A DNA stretch of 64,000 nt from Candidatus Omnitrophota bacterium (GTDB lineage Bacteria > Omnitrophota > Gorgyraeia > Zapsychrales > Zapsychraceae): positions 868,001-932,000 of the forward strand of contig JACKFL010000006.1 in assembly GCA_020632495.1 (NCBI GenBank), written 5' to 3'. The notes under the pieces were generated by a model. The model saw only the letters and a list, made by a program, of their open reading frames with translations, did no database searches and was not told the DNA's origin. Position numbers and translations under genes: made by a program. Each line of letters opens with the position of its first letter. Within the stretch, counting starts at the first letter, position 1. Shown piece by piece: positions 8,336-18,319 of the stretch.

Positions 8336-9490
8336 TTAAATGATGCAATCAGGCCTGTTTCCTCCCAGGCACCATGCATATGCAGAGATCATCTTCTGAG
8401 CAATCTTATCCCATTGAAATTGAGATTCCACCAATTTACGCCCATTGCTTCCCATGGCCACCAACTGTTCATCAGTCATCGTAAACAACTGCTCCAAACC
8501 TTGCCCTATAGACGCCGAAGACGGTTCAATTCGTATCGCTGCCTCAAACTTGAAACCTATTGGAAGATTGCAATGTTCTGTCATGAGGACGGGTAATCCA
8601 TAAGACCATGCTTCCAATACCGACATCGGTAGCCCCTCGCTGAAGCTGGGAAGAATGAAGGCGTCGCCCTCCTTAAGCAGGTTATCTTTTTCGTCCCCAA
8701 ATTTTGGACCGGCAAACTGGATACAACAACCGTTCGACAATCCAAGCTCTGCGGCCAGCTTTTTTAGGCCTTCCAGATGTCCGCCGTCATCCCAACCGGC
8801 TATGATCAGTTCCCATTCAGTGAGGGCGCCTGGTTTCTGGGCTTGAATCCGGGACCAGGCAGTAAATAGCTCCGACAGGCCCTTTTTGGGATGTATGCGG
8901 CCTAGGAACAACAGTGTTCGCTTCCCCTTTTTTCGTTTCGCCTTGATCGCTGAACGATCTAATTCGGGTAATTCGACGCCATTGGGAATAATCGCGATAG
9001 GATTATTTAATCCATAGGCCCGGATCGATTCGGCCTCTGATTCGCACAGGGCATGTATGCAGTTTGCTTTCTGTAGGGACTCATTCGCAAACAACGTGCC
9101 CGCTAGTTTCTTTTTCCAAGCCGAGTTTCTTACAGCCCAGGGATCTAGCATGCCTCGCGGAGAGATAACAACAGGCCTTTTTGTACGCTTTTGCCATTGT
9201 AGTGCCGCCCATTGATCGTCAAGCCAAATACCATGTTGATGGATTAGATCTGGATCCTGCTTTCTCAACAAGTGACGTAATTTATTTGAACTCCTCAAAG
9301 GCCCATAGGTACGATATGCGAAGACCGGAACTGGATTCCATATACTTAGAGCATCGTGGTCACAGGCATTCAGCGGACCAAAGACCGATATGCCTGCATT
9401 TTGTTTAAGGACTGCTTTGCAAAGCGAGCTGACTGAATAATAGAGTCCCCCGGATTCATGGCTAAGGCCTGAGAGGGTTGCTACCCGCAT
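8336..9490 (-). CDS. Glycosyltransferase family 4
   Basis: About 384 residues. GT-B enzyme with LIHQHGIWLDDQW and ISPRGMLDPWAV in the acceptor lobe, IIPNGVELPE and LLFLGRIHPKKGLSELF opening the donor lobe, and FILPSFSEGLPMSVLEAWSY carrying the E-x7-E-type nucleotide-sugar site. ATG 9490 is preferred over the ATG four codons upstream because the protein then begins directly with the first beta strand. It overlaps the end of the preceding gene by ten bases, so the genes are translationally linked. Confidence 0.9.
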   Translation of the reverse strand: MRVATLSGLSHESGGLYYSVSSLCKAVLKQNAGISVFGPLNACDHDALSIWNPVPVFAYRTYGPLRSSNKLRHLLRKQDPDLIHQHGIWLDDQWAALQWQKRTKRPVVISPRGMLDPWAVRNSAWKKKLAGTLFANESLQKANCIHALCESEAESIRAYGLNNPIAIIPNGVELPELDRSAIKAKRKKGKRTLLFLGRIHPKKGLSELFTAWSRIQAQKPGALTEWELIIAGWDDGGHLEGLKKLAAELGLSNGCCIQFAGPKFGDEKDNLLKEGDAFILPSFSEGLPMSVLEAWSYGLPVLMTEHCNLPIGFKFEAAIRIEPSSASIGQGLEQLFTMTDEQLVAMGSNGRKLVESQFQWDKIAQKMISAYAWCLGGNRPDCII

Positions 9491-10614
9491 CCGACTTTCC
9501 ATTCGTTCAATGCTTTCACCAATCGCTGAGCATTCCTTTCTGGAGTAAATTCCCGAAAGAATAACTCTTTGGAATAGCGGCCTTGCTCCCTGGTGATGTG
9601 GGGGGTTTCAATGTAGATTCGTATCTTGTCGGTCAATTCTTGGACCGATCCAGCTTTTACCCGATATCCATTCTTGCCATCCTCAATCACATGCCAGGCG
9701 GCGCCGCATAAATCTGTTCCGATCAAGGGCAATCCAATTGAAGCGGCTTCATTCAAAACAGCTCCCCACCCGTCAAATCGCGACGCTAGAATAAAAACAT
9801 CAGCGGCCGCATAAACTTCTGCAATCCTATCTGACGGATATGCCCCCAAAAAATTTATCTGTTCCCGGATTCCAAGTCTTTCGGCTAAGTATTCATACTG
9901 TCCGTTTGCTTTATCCAAGCCACACAACACCAGGCACCACTCTTCTGCCTTCAAACCGGCAAATGCCTTCAGCAGCACATCGATGCCCTTGCGCTTACAC
10001 AAGGCCCCGACCGCCAAGAACACTTTACGGCCATTGGCAAATTTTAATATCTGTTCGCAAGGCTCCATCGCAGGTAGGGCATCCGGGACATAGAACAGGT
10101 CCGTAGATTTATGGGCCTTCACACCCATTGCCTGAAAGGATTTGCGCGCCAGCACCCCTTGCCCAAATGCTCCGAGCGCGTATGATGCAATCTTTGCCCC
10201 CTCTTTGCGTTTCAAGATCAACATCAAGGGGGCCAGCGTTCGATACAAATGCATCCTGTATCCCAGCAGTTCTGCCAGACGGATGCCCGGCAGCTCCGAC
10301 CAATGACACCAATTTACCTTCTCCGCACAAAACAGATCAATGAGGCCCTGACTGAAATGCGAATTGATAATATGCACCCTCGTCTTCCAGTCGGGTAAGG
10401 TCTCTAGCAGTGCCTCGGGTTCGCGGCTATTCGTGGTAAAAGACTCGAAGGATTTTATTTCATGTGAACTATTCCAACCCTCTGCCACACGGGACTGCGA
10501 CGTTCTGCTAAAATAGCGGACCTGAAGATCCACATTATCCTGCTCATCTAATGCCTCGAAGAAAGCGGACTGGTAGTGCGAGGGAATATTCATCCAAATA
10601 CAGATCTTAAGCAT
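9481..10614 (-). CDS. Glycosyltransferase family 4
   Basis: 377 residues. The N-terminal lobe begins LKICIWMNIPSHYQSAFFEAL. The donor lobe shows FLAVGALCKRKGIDVLLKAF, INFLGAYPSDRIAEVYAAAD and FILASRFDGWGAVLNEAASI, ending with a C-terminal crossover helix. Substrate cannot be told from sequence. It overlaps both neighbours by about ten bases. Confidence 0.88.
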   Translation of the reverse strand: MLKICIWMNIPSHYQSAFFEALDEQDNVDLQVRYFSRTSQSRVAEGWNSSHEIKSFESFTTNSREPEALLETLPDWKTRVHIINSHFSQGLIDLFCAEKVNWCHWSELPGIRLAELLGYRMHLYRTLAPLMLILKRKEGAKIASYALGAFGQGVLARKSFQAMGVKAHKSTDLFYVPDALPAMEPCEQILKFANGRKVFLAVGALCKRKGIDVLLKAFAGLKAEEWCLVLCGLDKANGQYEYLAERLGIREQINFLGAYPSDRIAEVYAAADVFILASRFDGWGAVLNEAASIGLPLIGTDLCGAAWHVIEDGKNGYRVKAGSVQELTDKIRIYIETPHITREQGRYSKELFFREFTPERNAQRLVKALNEWKVGCG

Positions 10615-11680
10615 TGCTAATCTCTCTAAACATCATCAGCATCCTATCAGCTCGATCATCCCATGTGATACCGCTGACCCGCTCAGCCTTACGAGGGGCT
10701 TGGAACCGTGAACGGACGGATTCCACGAAAGATTCTGGTGTGTCACAAACCAATACATGCTCCTTAAATTGATGCACCTGCTCGCACACGGTCGTAGCGA
10801 CAAGCCAGACGCCGCTGGCAAGATGATCGAATAGGCGCATCGGTGAGCAGAAGCGATTGAGTTCTGACTGCGCGTAGGGAATCAAACCGACATCCAAACA
10901 TTTGAACCATCTATGCAGAGTATCATGCGGCTGAGTTCCAACATTTCTGCATTTCGGATGAGCTAGCAGGCTTTGCAACCTGGCCGATCGCTTTTCCGGG
11001 AGTGGACCGATCAAGAGTAGTGTTCCCATTTCCGGAAGGTTGGCACAGGCCAACAGTACACTAAAATCAAGCCGCTCATTGATGCCTCCCACTACGCCGG
11101 CAATCGGCCGCGGTAGTGAGCCGCATGGCGGATCGATCGGTAACTTTTCTTCGGAAGTTGGAAAAAAACGAGCTTCAGTAGCGTTCATGCTGATAGAGAT
11201 TCTCTCAGCGAACACTCCATACTCATCACGTGCACGCCTTGCAAGGCCTTCGGAAATAAAAAAGCTATGATCGACCCGTCGCACCATTTCCGCTTCGAGT
11301 GCGACCATGTTGCTCCAGCCCGAATAGCTACGGTAATCGTCCGATGCATAATAGACCTTATTGACGTCAGGTGGCAGGAGTTTTAACAGTGTCAGATAAT
11401 GTGGGCTGGTCATGACTACGCAATCAATCCGTTTACCGCTCGCTGTCGCATGTTTATGCATCCTGTGCCACAACAATCGCTGTCCGAGCGCAGCGGTCCT
11501 TGAGGCCCAACCTGGAGGCAACAATACTTTCAAAACCGACAGCTTGGTTTTCGAATGAGTGACACGTTGGAGTACGGTAGCTGGATCACCCGGTGCAAAA
11601 GCGAGGACATCCGTAAATTTCGCCATTGCCGCAAACGGACTGTATCGCCATGTTGTATTGACATCACAGACGATAATCAT
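10607..11680 (-). CDS. Glycosyltransferase (TuaH-like GT4 family)
   Basis: About 357 residues. The acceptor lobe has YYASDDYRSYSGW followed by an acidic E-x3-VRRVD helix and FFISEGLARRA, the pattern seen in TuaH-type transferases. The donor lobe has IAGVVGGINERLDFSVL, LLIGPLPEKRSARL, VGLIPYAQSELNRFCSP and LFDHLASGVWLVAT. The typical E-x7-E glutamates are weaker than in its neighbours. ATG 11680 overlaps the upstream stop as ATGA. Confidence 0.85.
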   Translation of the reverse strand: MIIVCDVNTTWRYSPFAAMAKFTDVLAFAPGDPATVLQRVTHSKTKLSVLKVLLPPGWASRTAALGQRLLWHRMHKHATASGKRIDCVVMTSPHYLTLLKLLPPDVNKVYYASDDYRSYSGWSNMVALEAEMVRRVDHSFFISEGLARRARDEYGVFAERISISMNATEARFFPTSEEKLPIDPPCGSLPRPIAGVVGGINERLDFSVLLACANLPEMGTLLLIGPLPEKRSARLQSLLAHPKCRNVGTQPHDTLHRWFKCLDVGLIPYAQSELNRFCSPMRLFDHLASGVWLVATTVCEQVHQFKEHVLVCDTPESFVESVRSRFQAPRKAERVSGITWDDRADRMLMMFREISNA

Positions 11681-12783
11681 TGCCCCTCCCATTCGGCCAA
11701 CAGTTTATCATAGATTTTCACTACGCGCGCCGAAATCGAAGGCCATGCGTAGGTATCCATCGCCTGTTTTCGCAAGCGCTCTGCATCGGTTTGCTTTTTA
11801 CAGGCATGATCTATTGCGCTTACAATGGCCTCATTGGAAGCATCGTCATCGAGCAACGTTGCCTCAAATTCCTTTAATAAATCCACAGCACCTCCACCGC
11901 CGGAAACGGGATATGTGAGTATTGGCAGACCACTTGCAATAGCTTCAAGAATTACCAGCCCAAAAGGTTCATGGTACGAGGTGAAGAGAAATGCATCAGA
12001 CGCCCGATAAAATTTACCAGGATCGCGTGTTGATCCGGTAAGAATCAGGCGCCCCCTTTCAATGCTCATCTGGTTGCGCTCCTTAATGCCTGTATTTTCA
12101 GGGCCATCGCCTACCATCACTAGGCTAATATCATCTGGTAGAGCATTTACAACATTTTCAACTCGATCCGTTCCTTTCATTGCGCGGCAAAACCGCCCTA
12201 CCCAGACGATGATTCGCTTTTTTTGCGGCAGGCCTAACTGATCACGCAATTCGGCCTTGGTGGCTACATCTGGAATCTTAAATCGGTCAAAATCAACCCC
12301 GTTGGGTATGAGAGAAATATCTTGAAAAGGAAATCCCTTTTTTATCCAAATATCAATAGAATACTGAGAAATGCCGATAAGCCGATCGGTTGTCATTTTG
12401 ATTAGTGGCAATCCGATGCAATCCTTTAAAGGGTGGGCGGAACCCCATGGCGCATGGGCGTGGGCTACTAAGGGAGCTCGGCGCCACATATATGCCAAGC
12501 GTGGCCAGTAAATGCCGTCATGCGAATGAATAATATCAGGAGCAGTTTCACGTACCTTACGGCGTAACGCAGTTATGCCCTGGAATGCTTGCTTCGAGGA
12601 AGAAAGCCTGAGGCACACCGCATTCGTAACGAATTCGGCCGATAATTCGCCGGGTGCACCATACAAGAACAACACCCTCGCATCGACTCCTGCACGGCGC
12701 TGCTCGCGGACCAAAGCTTCAGCGACCCGCAACGCACCGCCCGTACTGGGATCATCACGTTGACATATGTGAAGAACTCTCAA
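11677..12783 (-). CDS. Glycosyltransferase family 4
   Basis: 368 residues. VLHICQRDDPSTGGALRVAE opens the acceptor lobe with the GT4 glycine loop; IIHSHDGIYWPRLAYMW and VAHAHAPWGSAHP follow. The donor lobe contains LIPNGVDFDRF, IIVWVGRFCRAMKGTDRV, and FLFTSYHEPFGLVILEAIAS with the catalytic/UDP-binding E-x7-E. Start and stop both overlap neighbours by ATGA, showing tight coupling. Confidence 0.92.
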   Translation of the reverse strand: MRVLHICQRDDPSTGGALRVAEALVREQRRAGVDARVLFLYGAPGELSAEFVTNAVCLRLSSSKQAFQGITALRRKVRETAPDIIHSHDGIYWPRLAYMWRRAPLVAHAHAPWGSAHPLKDCIGLPLIKMTTDRLIGISQYSIDIWIKKGFPFQDISLIPNGVDFDRFKIPDVATKAELRDQLGLPQKKRIIVWVGRFCRAMKGTDRVENVVNALPDDISLVMVGDGPENTGIKERNQMSIERGRLILTGSTRDPGKFYRASDAFLFTSYHEPFGLVILEAIASGLPILTYPVSGGGGAVDLLKEFEATLLDDDASNEAIVSAIDHACKKQTDAERLRKQAMDTYAWPSISARVVKIYDKLLAEWEGQ

Positions 12784-13571
12784 ATGGATCCCCTTCTTAG
12801 TACTATATTTTGAAGCCTGATTCGCTGCAAGTCATTCAATTGACAAATCTGTCCATTGATGTAGTATGCCTGATAACCAAATTGCTCCCAAGTATTCCAC
12901 AGATTTCCAACCGAATTCCCTGTCCGACTTAAGTTTTCTGGGCAAACTTCAATATATATATGCTTTATCGCACCTTTTCGAAGCATGCGTTCTGCTCCTA
13001 ACAATACATCACACTCGTAGCCCTCAACATCTATTTTGAGTAAGTCTATCTCTGAGATATTTTCTGATTCGCAATAGGCATCAAGAGTAGTCACCGATAC
13101 ATCAATTGTGTCTCGGTCCCCTATCTCAGCAAAATGCATAGTTGAAGGGCTGTCTTTTGTTTCTGCAAACTTCATAACAGTAGAGGCTTCGTGAGAAGAA
13201 AGGGCCTTTTGACACAGGCAAGCATCAACCTTGTTATGCCTAAGATTCACTGCCAGGCGCGAATAATTAAACGGAGATGGTTCAAATGCGATCACTTTGG
13301 TGGTAGGCGACTGCCTCATTACTCCCATTGAGAATACACCAATATTGGCTCCGACATCAACAACCAAAGCGCCAGTCATAATTGTTTGCTTTAGAAAATC
13401 TAATTCTTCGTGACTAGGTTGATTTAGAAAAGTTCCCCAATATTCGCTGAAACCAGTAAAGCCTGAAATCTTAGCTTTTGAATGAAGTGATAGAGCCGGA
13501 TTCATTCTAAATCTTAAATAAGCTATACCCATACGAGGATTTTTCAACACGGTACGAATTTTGTTAAACAT
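12780..13571 (-). CDS. FkbM-family SAM-dependent methyltransferase
   Basis: 263 residues. SAM-binding motif I is VVDVGANIGVFSMG (about residue 70), followed by VIAFEPSPFNYSRL and the family hallmark IDLLKIDVEGYECDVLLGAE. FkbM enzymes O-methylate sugars in polysaccharides and secondary metabolites; a sugar O-methylation is the likely role given the transferases on both sides. About 120 non-coding bases precede the start. Confidence 0.92.
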   Translation of the reverse strand: MFNKIRTVLKNPRMGIAYLRFRMNPALSLHSKAKISGFTGFSEYWGTFLNQPSHEELDFLKQTIMTGALVVDVGANIGVFSMGVMRQSPTTKVIAFEPSPFNYSRLAVNLRHNKVDACLCQKALSSHEASTVMKFAETKDSPSTMHFAEIGDRDTIDVSVTTLDAYCESENISEIDLLKIDVEGYECDVLLGAERMLRKGAIKHIYIEVCPENLSRTGNSVGNLWNTWEQFGYQAYYINGQICQLNDLQRIRLQNIVLRRGSI

Positions 13572-13692
13572 GATTGCGTCTCGCTACCTCTTGACCTGCC
13601 TCATTTCCTAACTGAAATGCCATATAGTGTCGTTATGGGCTTACTTTGTCTGTATCTCGGATCCTTTGGTCGTGCCCCAAAAGTAGTTATAC

Positions 13693-14886
13693 TCACTTAG
13701 GCTGAGTTGAATGGCAGTCACTAAGGGCATCAACCAATCGATTACTCCAAGCGTTCAAGGTATAGAAATTATTAGCCAAATCAAAAGCGCCTTGCGCATA
13801 TGTCCTTTGTAGTTTTGGAGTTTCAATTAAATTCAACATGGCTGCAAGAAGTGCTTTTGAATCGCCAGGCGGAATTGTTATGCCTGCAACTCCCTTTAGA
13901 TCTACGCCACTGGCTTTTGTAGTAATTACCGGACAACCATAGGTTAATGCTTCCAAAACAACACCCGCTTGACCTTCACAAAAGGAAGGGAAAACAAAGG
14001 CGTAAGCCTCTTGATATAAGCTTCTCATCTTATCTAATGGGACCTTGCCTAAGAATTGTAAGTGCTCACGAAATCTCATCCAAGACACATCGCGCGAATC
14101 TAAACCCGCAACTTTAGTTTTCCAATCCGGGTACTCTCTAGAAAGATTTTCGGCCGCCTCGGCAACCTGACATAAGCCCTTTCCAATAGCCGTTCTACCT
14201 GCAAACAAAAAATATTTTGAATTGGAGGATGATGCAGGTGTATCTCCTTCAATAATTGGTAGGCTACTACCATAGGGTACAATGCGAATTTTATTTGTAT
14301 GCTCAGGTGAAAATAGTTTCACTCCAGAGGCAACCCACTCTGAAGGGCATAGTAACATGTCACCAAGGTCAAAAATGTGTTTGCTGTGTGCATCTTCCAT
14401 AGGTATTTTATTAATATTGGGATATGGACCGGTTACTGAATATTTTTCATAAATATCGCGCATGATTTTGTTCAAATTGGGATGGCAAAAAACATCGATT
14501 ATGATCTTTAAACCCTGAGATTTAGCCAATTCGAGAAACTTGCAATCCTCACCATACATGCTGTAAACGATATCCGCACTATTAAATCCCCATCGATTGA
14601 AATCTTTGGATAAATCAGATGATATGAGCCCTTTTGTAAAATATGACCAGAGTAATCTATCCGAGCTGAACACTTTATGCCGCGGAATACCATTAGGTAT
14701 ACGTGCAGACAAAGAGGCCAAACGGCTCGAGTGAATTCCGATTTTTGTGGCATATCTTGCGAATTGTCCCAATGTGCTGTATGTAGTGGAATCCGTATAC
14801 AGAGCGGCAAGCATCCCTGCTTCTTCCAGTATTCGAGGCACCGCATAACGATGCCTCGCACCATGTTGACATACTAGTACCTTCAT
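13693..14886 (-). CDS. Glycosyltransferase family 4
   Basis: 397 residues. The N terminus KVLVCQHGARHRYAVPRILE gives the acceptor-lobe start. The donor lobe has YFLFAGRTAIGKGLCQVAEA, LQFLGKVPLDKMRSLYQEA and FVFPSFCEGQAGVVLEALTY, with the E-x7-E pair. Codon use is AT-rich relative to the operon flanks. Five bases separate it from the acetyltransferase gene. Confidence 0.88.
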   Translation of the reverse strand: MKVLVCQHGARHRYAVPRILEEAGMLAALYTDSTTYSTLGQFARYATKIGIHSSRLASLSARIPNGIPRHKVFSSDRLLWSYFTKGLISSDLSKDFNRWGFNSADIVYSMYGEDCKFLELAKSQGLKIIIDVFCHPNLNKIMRDIYEKYSVTGPYPNINKIPMEDAHSKHIFDLGDMLLCPSEWVASGVKLFSPEHTNKIRIVPYGSSLPIIEGDTPASSSNSKYFLFAGRTAIGKGLCQVAEAAENLSREYPDWKTKVAGLDSRDVSWMRFREHLQFLGKVPLDKMRSLYQEAYAFVFPSFCEGQAGVVLEALTYGCPVITTKASGVDLKGVAGITIPPGDSKALLAAMLNLIETPKLQRTYAQGAFDLANNFYTLNAWSNRLVDALSDCHSTQPK

Positions 14887-14891
14887 TATTG

Positions 14892-15467
14892 CTAAGACGT
14901 ATTTGTGTTTAGTTTTATTACTTTCGCCGGAGCGCCTACAGCTACACCATTGGCTGGAATGCTTTTTACAACAACACTATTAGCCCCAATGACGGCGCCG
15001 TCGCCAATACAAACCCCGGCCCCGATGTAACAGCCGCGCCCAATCCAAACATTCTTCCCGACTACAACCGGTTTAACGGAGTAGCCTTGTCCATTGATCC
15101 CCCCAGAAGAACCGGCCGTCTTATGGTTTTGGTCACGAATTGTTACATACTCACCAATCGCGGTTCCTGCACCTATCTTTATGCTCTCACACGCAACAAT
15201 GTGACAGCCGGTATTGAATGAAACCCTGTCCTCTAAAACCAATTTAGCTCCAGAACAAACTGAAAGAAAGCTTTGATCTCCCAAAGAGCAGTTGTTACCG
15301 ATAGCAATGCCATATCCACAACTTCCGAAACGAATACGACCGTAGAACACACAACCTTGCCCGAGTTTATACCCGAGCAGTGAGGACATAATTCGATAGT
15401 AGGCCAAATTAAGATTTAATCCAATCACCCGGCCGATTTTCCATAGGAATTGATAGAATCTATACAT
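14892..15467 (-). CDS. Hexapeptide-repeat acetyltransferase
   Basis: 191 residues. After a short helical N terminus there are regular hexapeptide turns (GCVFYGRIRFGSCGYGIAIG, IKIGAGTAIGEYVTIRD) with the probable catalytic histidine in DQNHKT, and the closing GDGAVIGANSVVVKSIPANG and GAPAKVIKL. It is the maltose/galactoside O-acetyltransferase-like class. It probably O-acetylates the growing repeat unit. Its start touches the stop of the polymerase gene. Confidence 0.88.
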   Translation of the reverse strand: MYRFYQFLWKIGRVIGLNLNLAYYRIMSSLLGYKLGQGCVFYGRIRFGSCGYGIAIGNNCSLGDQSFLSVCSGAKLVLEDRVSFNTGCHIVACESIKIGAGTAIGEYVTIRDQNHKTAGSSGGINGQGYSVKPVVVGKNVWIGRGCYIGAGVCIGDGAVIGANSVVVKSIPANGVAVGAPAKVIKLNTNTS

Positions 15468-16759
15468 TACAGCATGCCTCTAGTGACCTTTTCTTTTGCC
15501 CACAATAAAAACGGATAGCACAAAAGAAAGAAATAGATCCAAATGCGGGTTAAGAAATGGTCTGTGCCATGAGTAATTGCCACCATTGATGTGGATAGGC
15601 AATATACATACAATAAGATTGCCAAGAAAGATCCAGATATGGCATAACGATAAAGTGTGCCCATGATCCATCCGATAAGAACAAAATTAAGGGCGCCGAA
15701 CCACCAGAATGACCCAAAGGCATCCGAATACCCTGTTGATACACTTCCCGTATGCCACGAGAAACCATATATATTTTGAGCTGTGGTTCTTATATTATTA
15801 ATTGGAAGTTGCAACCCCTTTTTAAAAGCGCTACCGACAATCTGGGCCGGAACATAATTGAAAACAACCTGATTCCATTGGTAGCCTCCAAAGTCATAAT
15901 AACCTTCTTCTGCATATGCTTGCCGATAAGTAATGTAGTTATTGAAGTCACTTTGACTTTCATGTGTGATTATTTTCGTTGAAGAAATATAATCTGCTTG
16001 GCTGGCTAAACGTACGCGCTCACTTAACGGGAGTTCTTTATTCATCATAATAAAACGATAGATTCCAATTCCATTAATTAGAATGATCCCAGTAACTAAT
16101 CCACCTATCATTATCCAACGCGGAAAAACTATGCTCCGGCAGAACCAAAGGCTGACTACTATGTAGGAGACTAGATTCATCATTTCAGAACGCCTCCCGT
16201 ACATAAATGCCGTTGTTATAATAAATAGTAGGGAGGGAATCAGAAAAAACAAGGATTTAACGTCCCACCAACGACCACGCAGTAAATAGCGAAGCCCTAA
16301 GATTAAGAAGCCAAACTTGAAAACATTAGCAAAGAAAAGATATTTAGTGGTCGCGCCGGACCATATGCCTTGGGCTAACAAATCCTCAGGCAAGGTCCTT
16401 AATTTCCAATAAAAATAAAAACCAAACAAGCTAAGTGTAGCCCCGGTGTAAAAAAGCCTCGTGCTGTTAAAGCGAATCATTAACCAAGAAGAAGCGCGCA
16501 ATTGCATTCTTTGGGATTTACAGTAACCAAGCCAAAGTCCGGCCGAACAAAGCGACGCAAACAACATTCCATGGGAATAGGCGTTAGCAGGAAAAATATG
16601 AGCATTTTGATAGCCGCCTATAGCCATCGGATAGAACCACCCCAAAGCAATGACGCCAGCCCAGAATGGAAACTGATAAAGCCGCCCTTTGCCACGGAGA
16701 TACATTGTCAACATGGCTATGTTGATGGAGCCATACAAAATAAGAGAAAGAAGATTCAT
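15467..16759 (-). CDS. wzy: Oligosaccharide repeat-unit polymerase (Wzy)
   Basis: 430 residues with about twelve hydrophobic segments and a large periplasmic loop at about residues 240-330. Short conserved elements such as MYGRRSEMMNLVSY and YSDAFGSFWWFGALNFVLIG fit the O-antigen/EPS polymerase group, which is always divergent. Position directly after a flippase gene supports the assignment. It would join lipid-linked repeat units at the periplasmic face of the inner membrane. It is AT-rich, as these genes usually are. Confidence 0.85.
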   Translation of the reverse strand: MNLLSLILYGSINIAMLTMYLRGKGRLYQFPFWAGVIALGWFYPMAIGGYQNAHIFPANAYSHGMLFASLCSAGLWLGYCKSQRMQLRASSWLMIRFNSTRLFYTGATLSLFGFYFYWKLRTLPEDLLAQGIWSGATTKYLFFANVFKFGFLILGLRYLLRGRWWDVKSLFFLIPSLLFIITTAFMYGRRSEMMNLVSYIVVSLWFCRSIVFPRWIMIGGLVTGIILINGIGIYRFIMMNKELPLSERVRLASQADYISSTKIITHESQSDFNNYITYRQAYAEEGYYDFGGYQWNQVVFNYVPAQIVGSAFKKGLQLPINNIRTTAQNIYGFSWHTGSVSTGYSDAFGSFWWFGALNFVLIGWIMGTLYRYAISGSFLAILLYVYCLSTSMVAITHGTDHFLTRIWIYFFLLCYPFLLWAKEKVTRGML

Positions 16760-16764
16760 GAAGG

Positions 16765-18147
16765 TTATGAGTCAAATTTGGGATTGAGGGATGGCCTTTT
16801 AATTAGCTGTTCTGGCATTCGAAATATGCTTAGCAACCATGTAAGAAAGGGAATATTCACAAAGAGCAAAGAATTTGGTAGCACATACAGTAGCATGATT
16901 AAATCCATACTTAAAAATCCAATGCCAACGGCTACCAGCCTGAGTCCGGATAATTGATGGATTGCGAAGGCGACAGCTGGTACCAAAATGGATGAAATAA
17001 GAAAACATATAGCTATGCTGTGATGTCGGTTGGTTGCATTGAAAACTGCAGATGCCGTATACCAGAAGCTATTCAGTAACACAGGCAAAAGAAACAGGCC
17101 CAAAAGCGGGCGGGAAACCGTCACCTCTCCGTGTGTCCACCACAATAGAAGCCTTGGACCAATCAGCAGCAAAATGAAGACCATGATCGTGCCGCCCCAT
17201 GCTCCCAACCCTGTCGAGAAACAAAACAGCTTTTGAAATCTTAGGCGCTTACCTTCCCCGAATAAGCGTGAAAACTCTGGCCAGGTCGATAGACTTATCA
17301 AACCACCACCCATTTGAAAGGCCACATTAACCACAGTCCTTATGGTTGCCAATGTGACAACCGAAGAAGCGCTTAAGAAATGGTTTGTAAACAATAGCAT
17401 GCCTTGGTTCGTAAAGGCTCGGCCCAATGGATAGGCCATAAAACCGACTCCATGCTTGAGGTCGTGCTTTAAATGGATCCATTGAAATTCCGACAATCCT
17501 GGGCGTAAATCAGGAGCAAAGCGCTTCACATCCCAGAAAAGAAACATGACACCGATAAGATAACTGCCAGTCAATACCAGAGAGACCATCACAACATTCT
17601 TTGTCCCGGAACACAGGCCTATAGCTAGCGCAATCACACTTGCCAGACGTATAGTGTTACCAATAAAGACACCTCTCGCATTTAATCCGACCGCACGATA
17701 TACTCCTCCGAGGACGCCTGCTTGAAGATTGGCCATGGCATAAACGCACATTATTCCCACCGAAAGCATTGCCGCATCACGCGTAATGTGCTCAAGTTTC
17801 AATGCATCGGCAATATCAATATAAGAAAGCAATGGGAAAAGTAACAGGCCAACAAGAATGCTTATTGTCAACTGTGTTGCCCAGACTGTATGCAATGATT
17901 GCCGCGCTTTGAGAATGTCACCCGCTGCCATGGCCATAGTCATGTTATTGCCCGCGACATTCATCAGGCCCATATTGGACAATGCAAAATACGCGGGCAA
18001 GGCCGACAACACCAACCACTCTCCGTAGAGTTCTTTGCTCCAAAAGGTTAAGAAAAGCGGAACAGTGAGTAACTGATATGCGACTGAGACAAATTGTGCA
18101 TAAATATTAGCAGAGAAATTAAGAGATATTCGGTTGCTTACACTCAT
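16765..18147 (-). CDS. wzx: Polysaccharide repeat-unit flippase (Wzx, MOP superfamily)
   Basis: About 460 residues with twelve to fourteen membrane segments. N-terminal NFSANIYAQFVSVAYQLLTV and the LYGEWLVLSALPAYFALSN region are characteristic of Wzx/RfbX-type members of the MOP superfamily. It moves undecaprenyl-linked repeat units across the inner membrane. The ATG at 18147 is chosen because GAGAAGG lies ten bases upstream and because the longer frame only adds a non-homologous, non-hydrophobic extension. Confidence 0.9.
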   Translation of the reverse strand: MSVSNRISLNFSANIYAQFVSVAYQLLTVPLFLTFWSKELYGEWLVLSALPAYFALSNMGLMNVAGNNMTMAMAAGDILKARQSLHTVWATQLTISILVGLLLFPLLSYIDIADALKLEHITRDAAMLSVGIMCVYAMANLQAGVLGGVYRAVGLNARGVFIGNTIRLASVIALAIGLCSGTKNVVMVSLVLTGSYLIGVMFLFWDVKRFAPDLRPGLSEFQWIHLKHDLKHGVGFMAYPLGRAFTNQGMLLFTNHFLSASSVVTLATIRTVVNVAFQMGGGLISLSTWPEFSRLFGEGKRLRFQKLFCFSTGLGAWGGTIMVFILLLIGPRLLLWWTHGEVTVSRPLLGLFLLPVLLNSFWYTASAVFNATNRHHSIAICFLISSILVPAVAFAIHQLSGLRLVAVGIGFLSMDLIMLLYVLPNSLLFVNIPFLTWLLSIFRMPEQLIKRPSLNPKFDS

Positions 18148-18319
18148 GGTTGTTACGCCTTCTCTCGGTGCCAGAGCCATTATGGCGTGGTTTTTCACAT
18201 CAAATGCTAGCGCCAATCCTTTTACCAGTTGGTTTTTTGCGTTTCACGCTAACTCATGGGGCCAAGATACATCCGCCAACTCGTGGCTTACCAAGTGGTT
18301 TGTTGCCGTCCAAAAAGAT

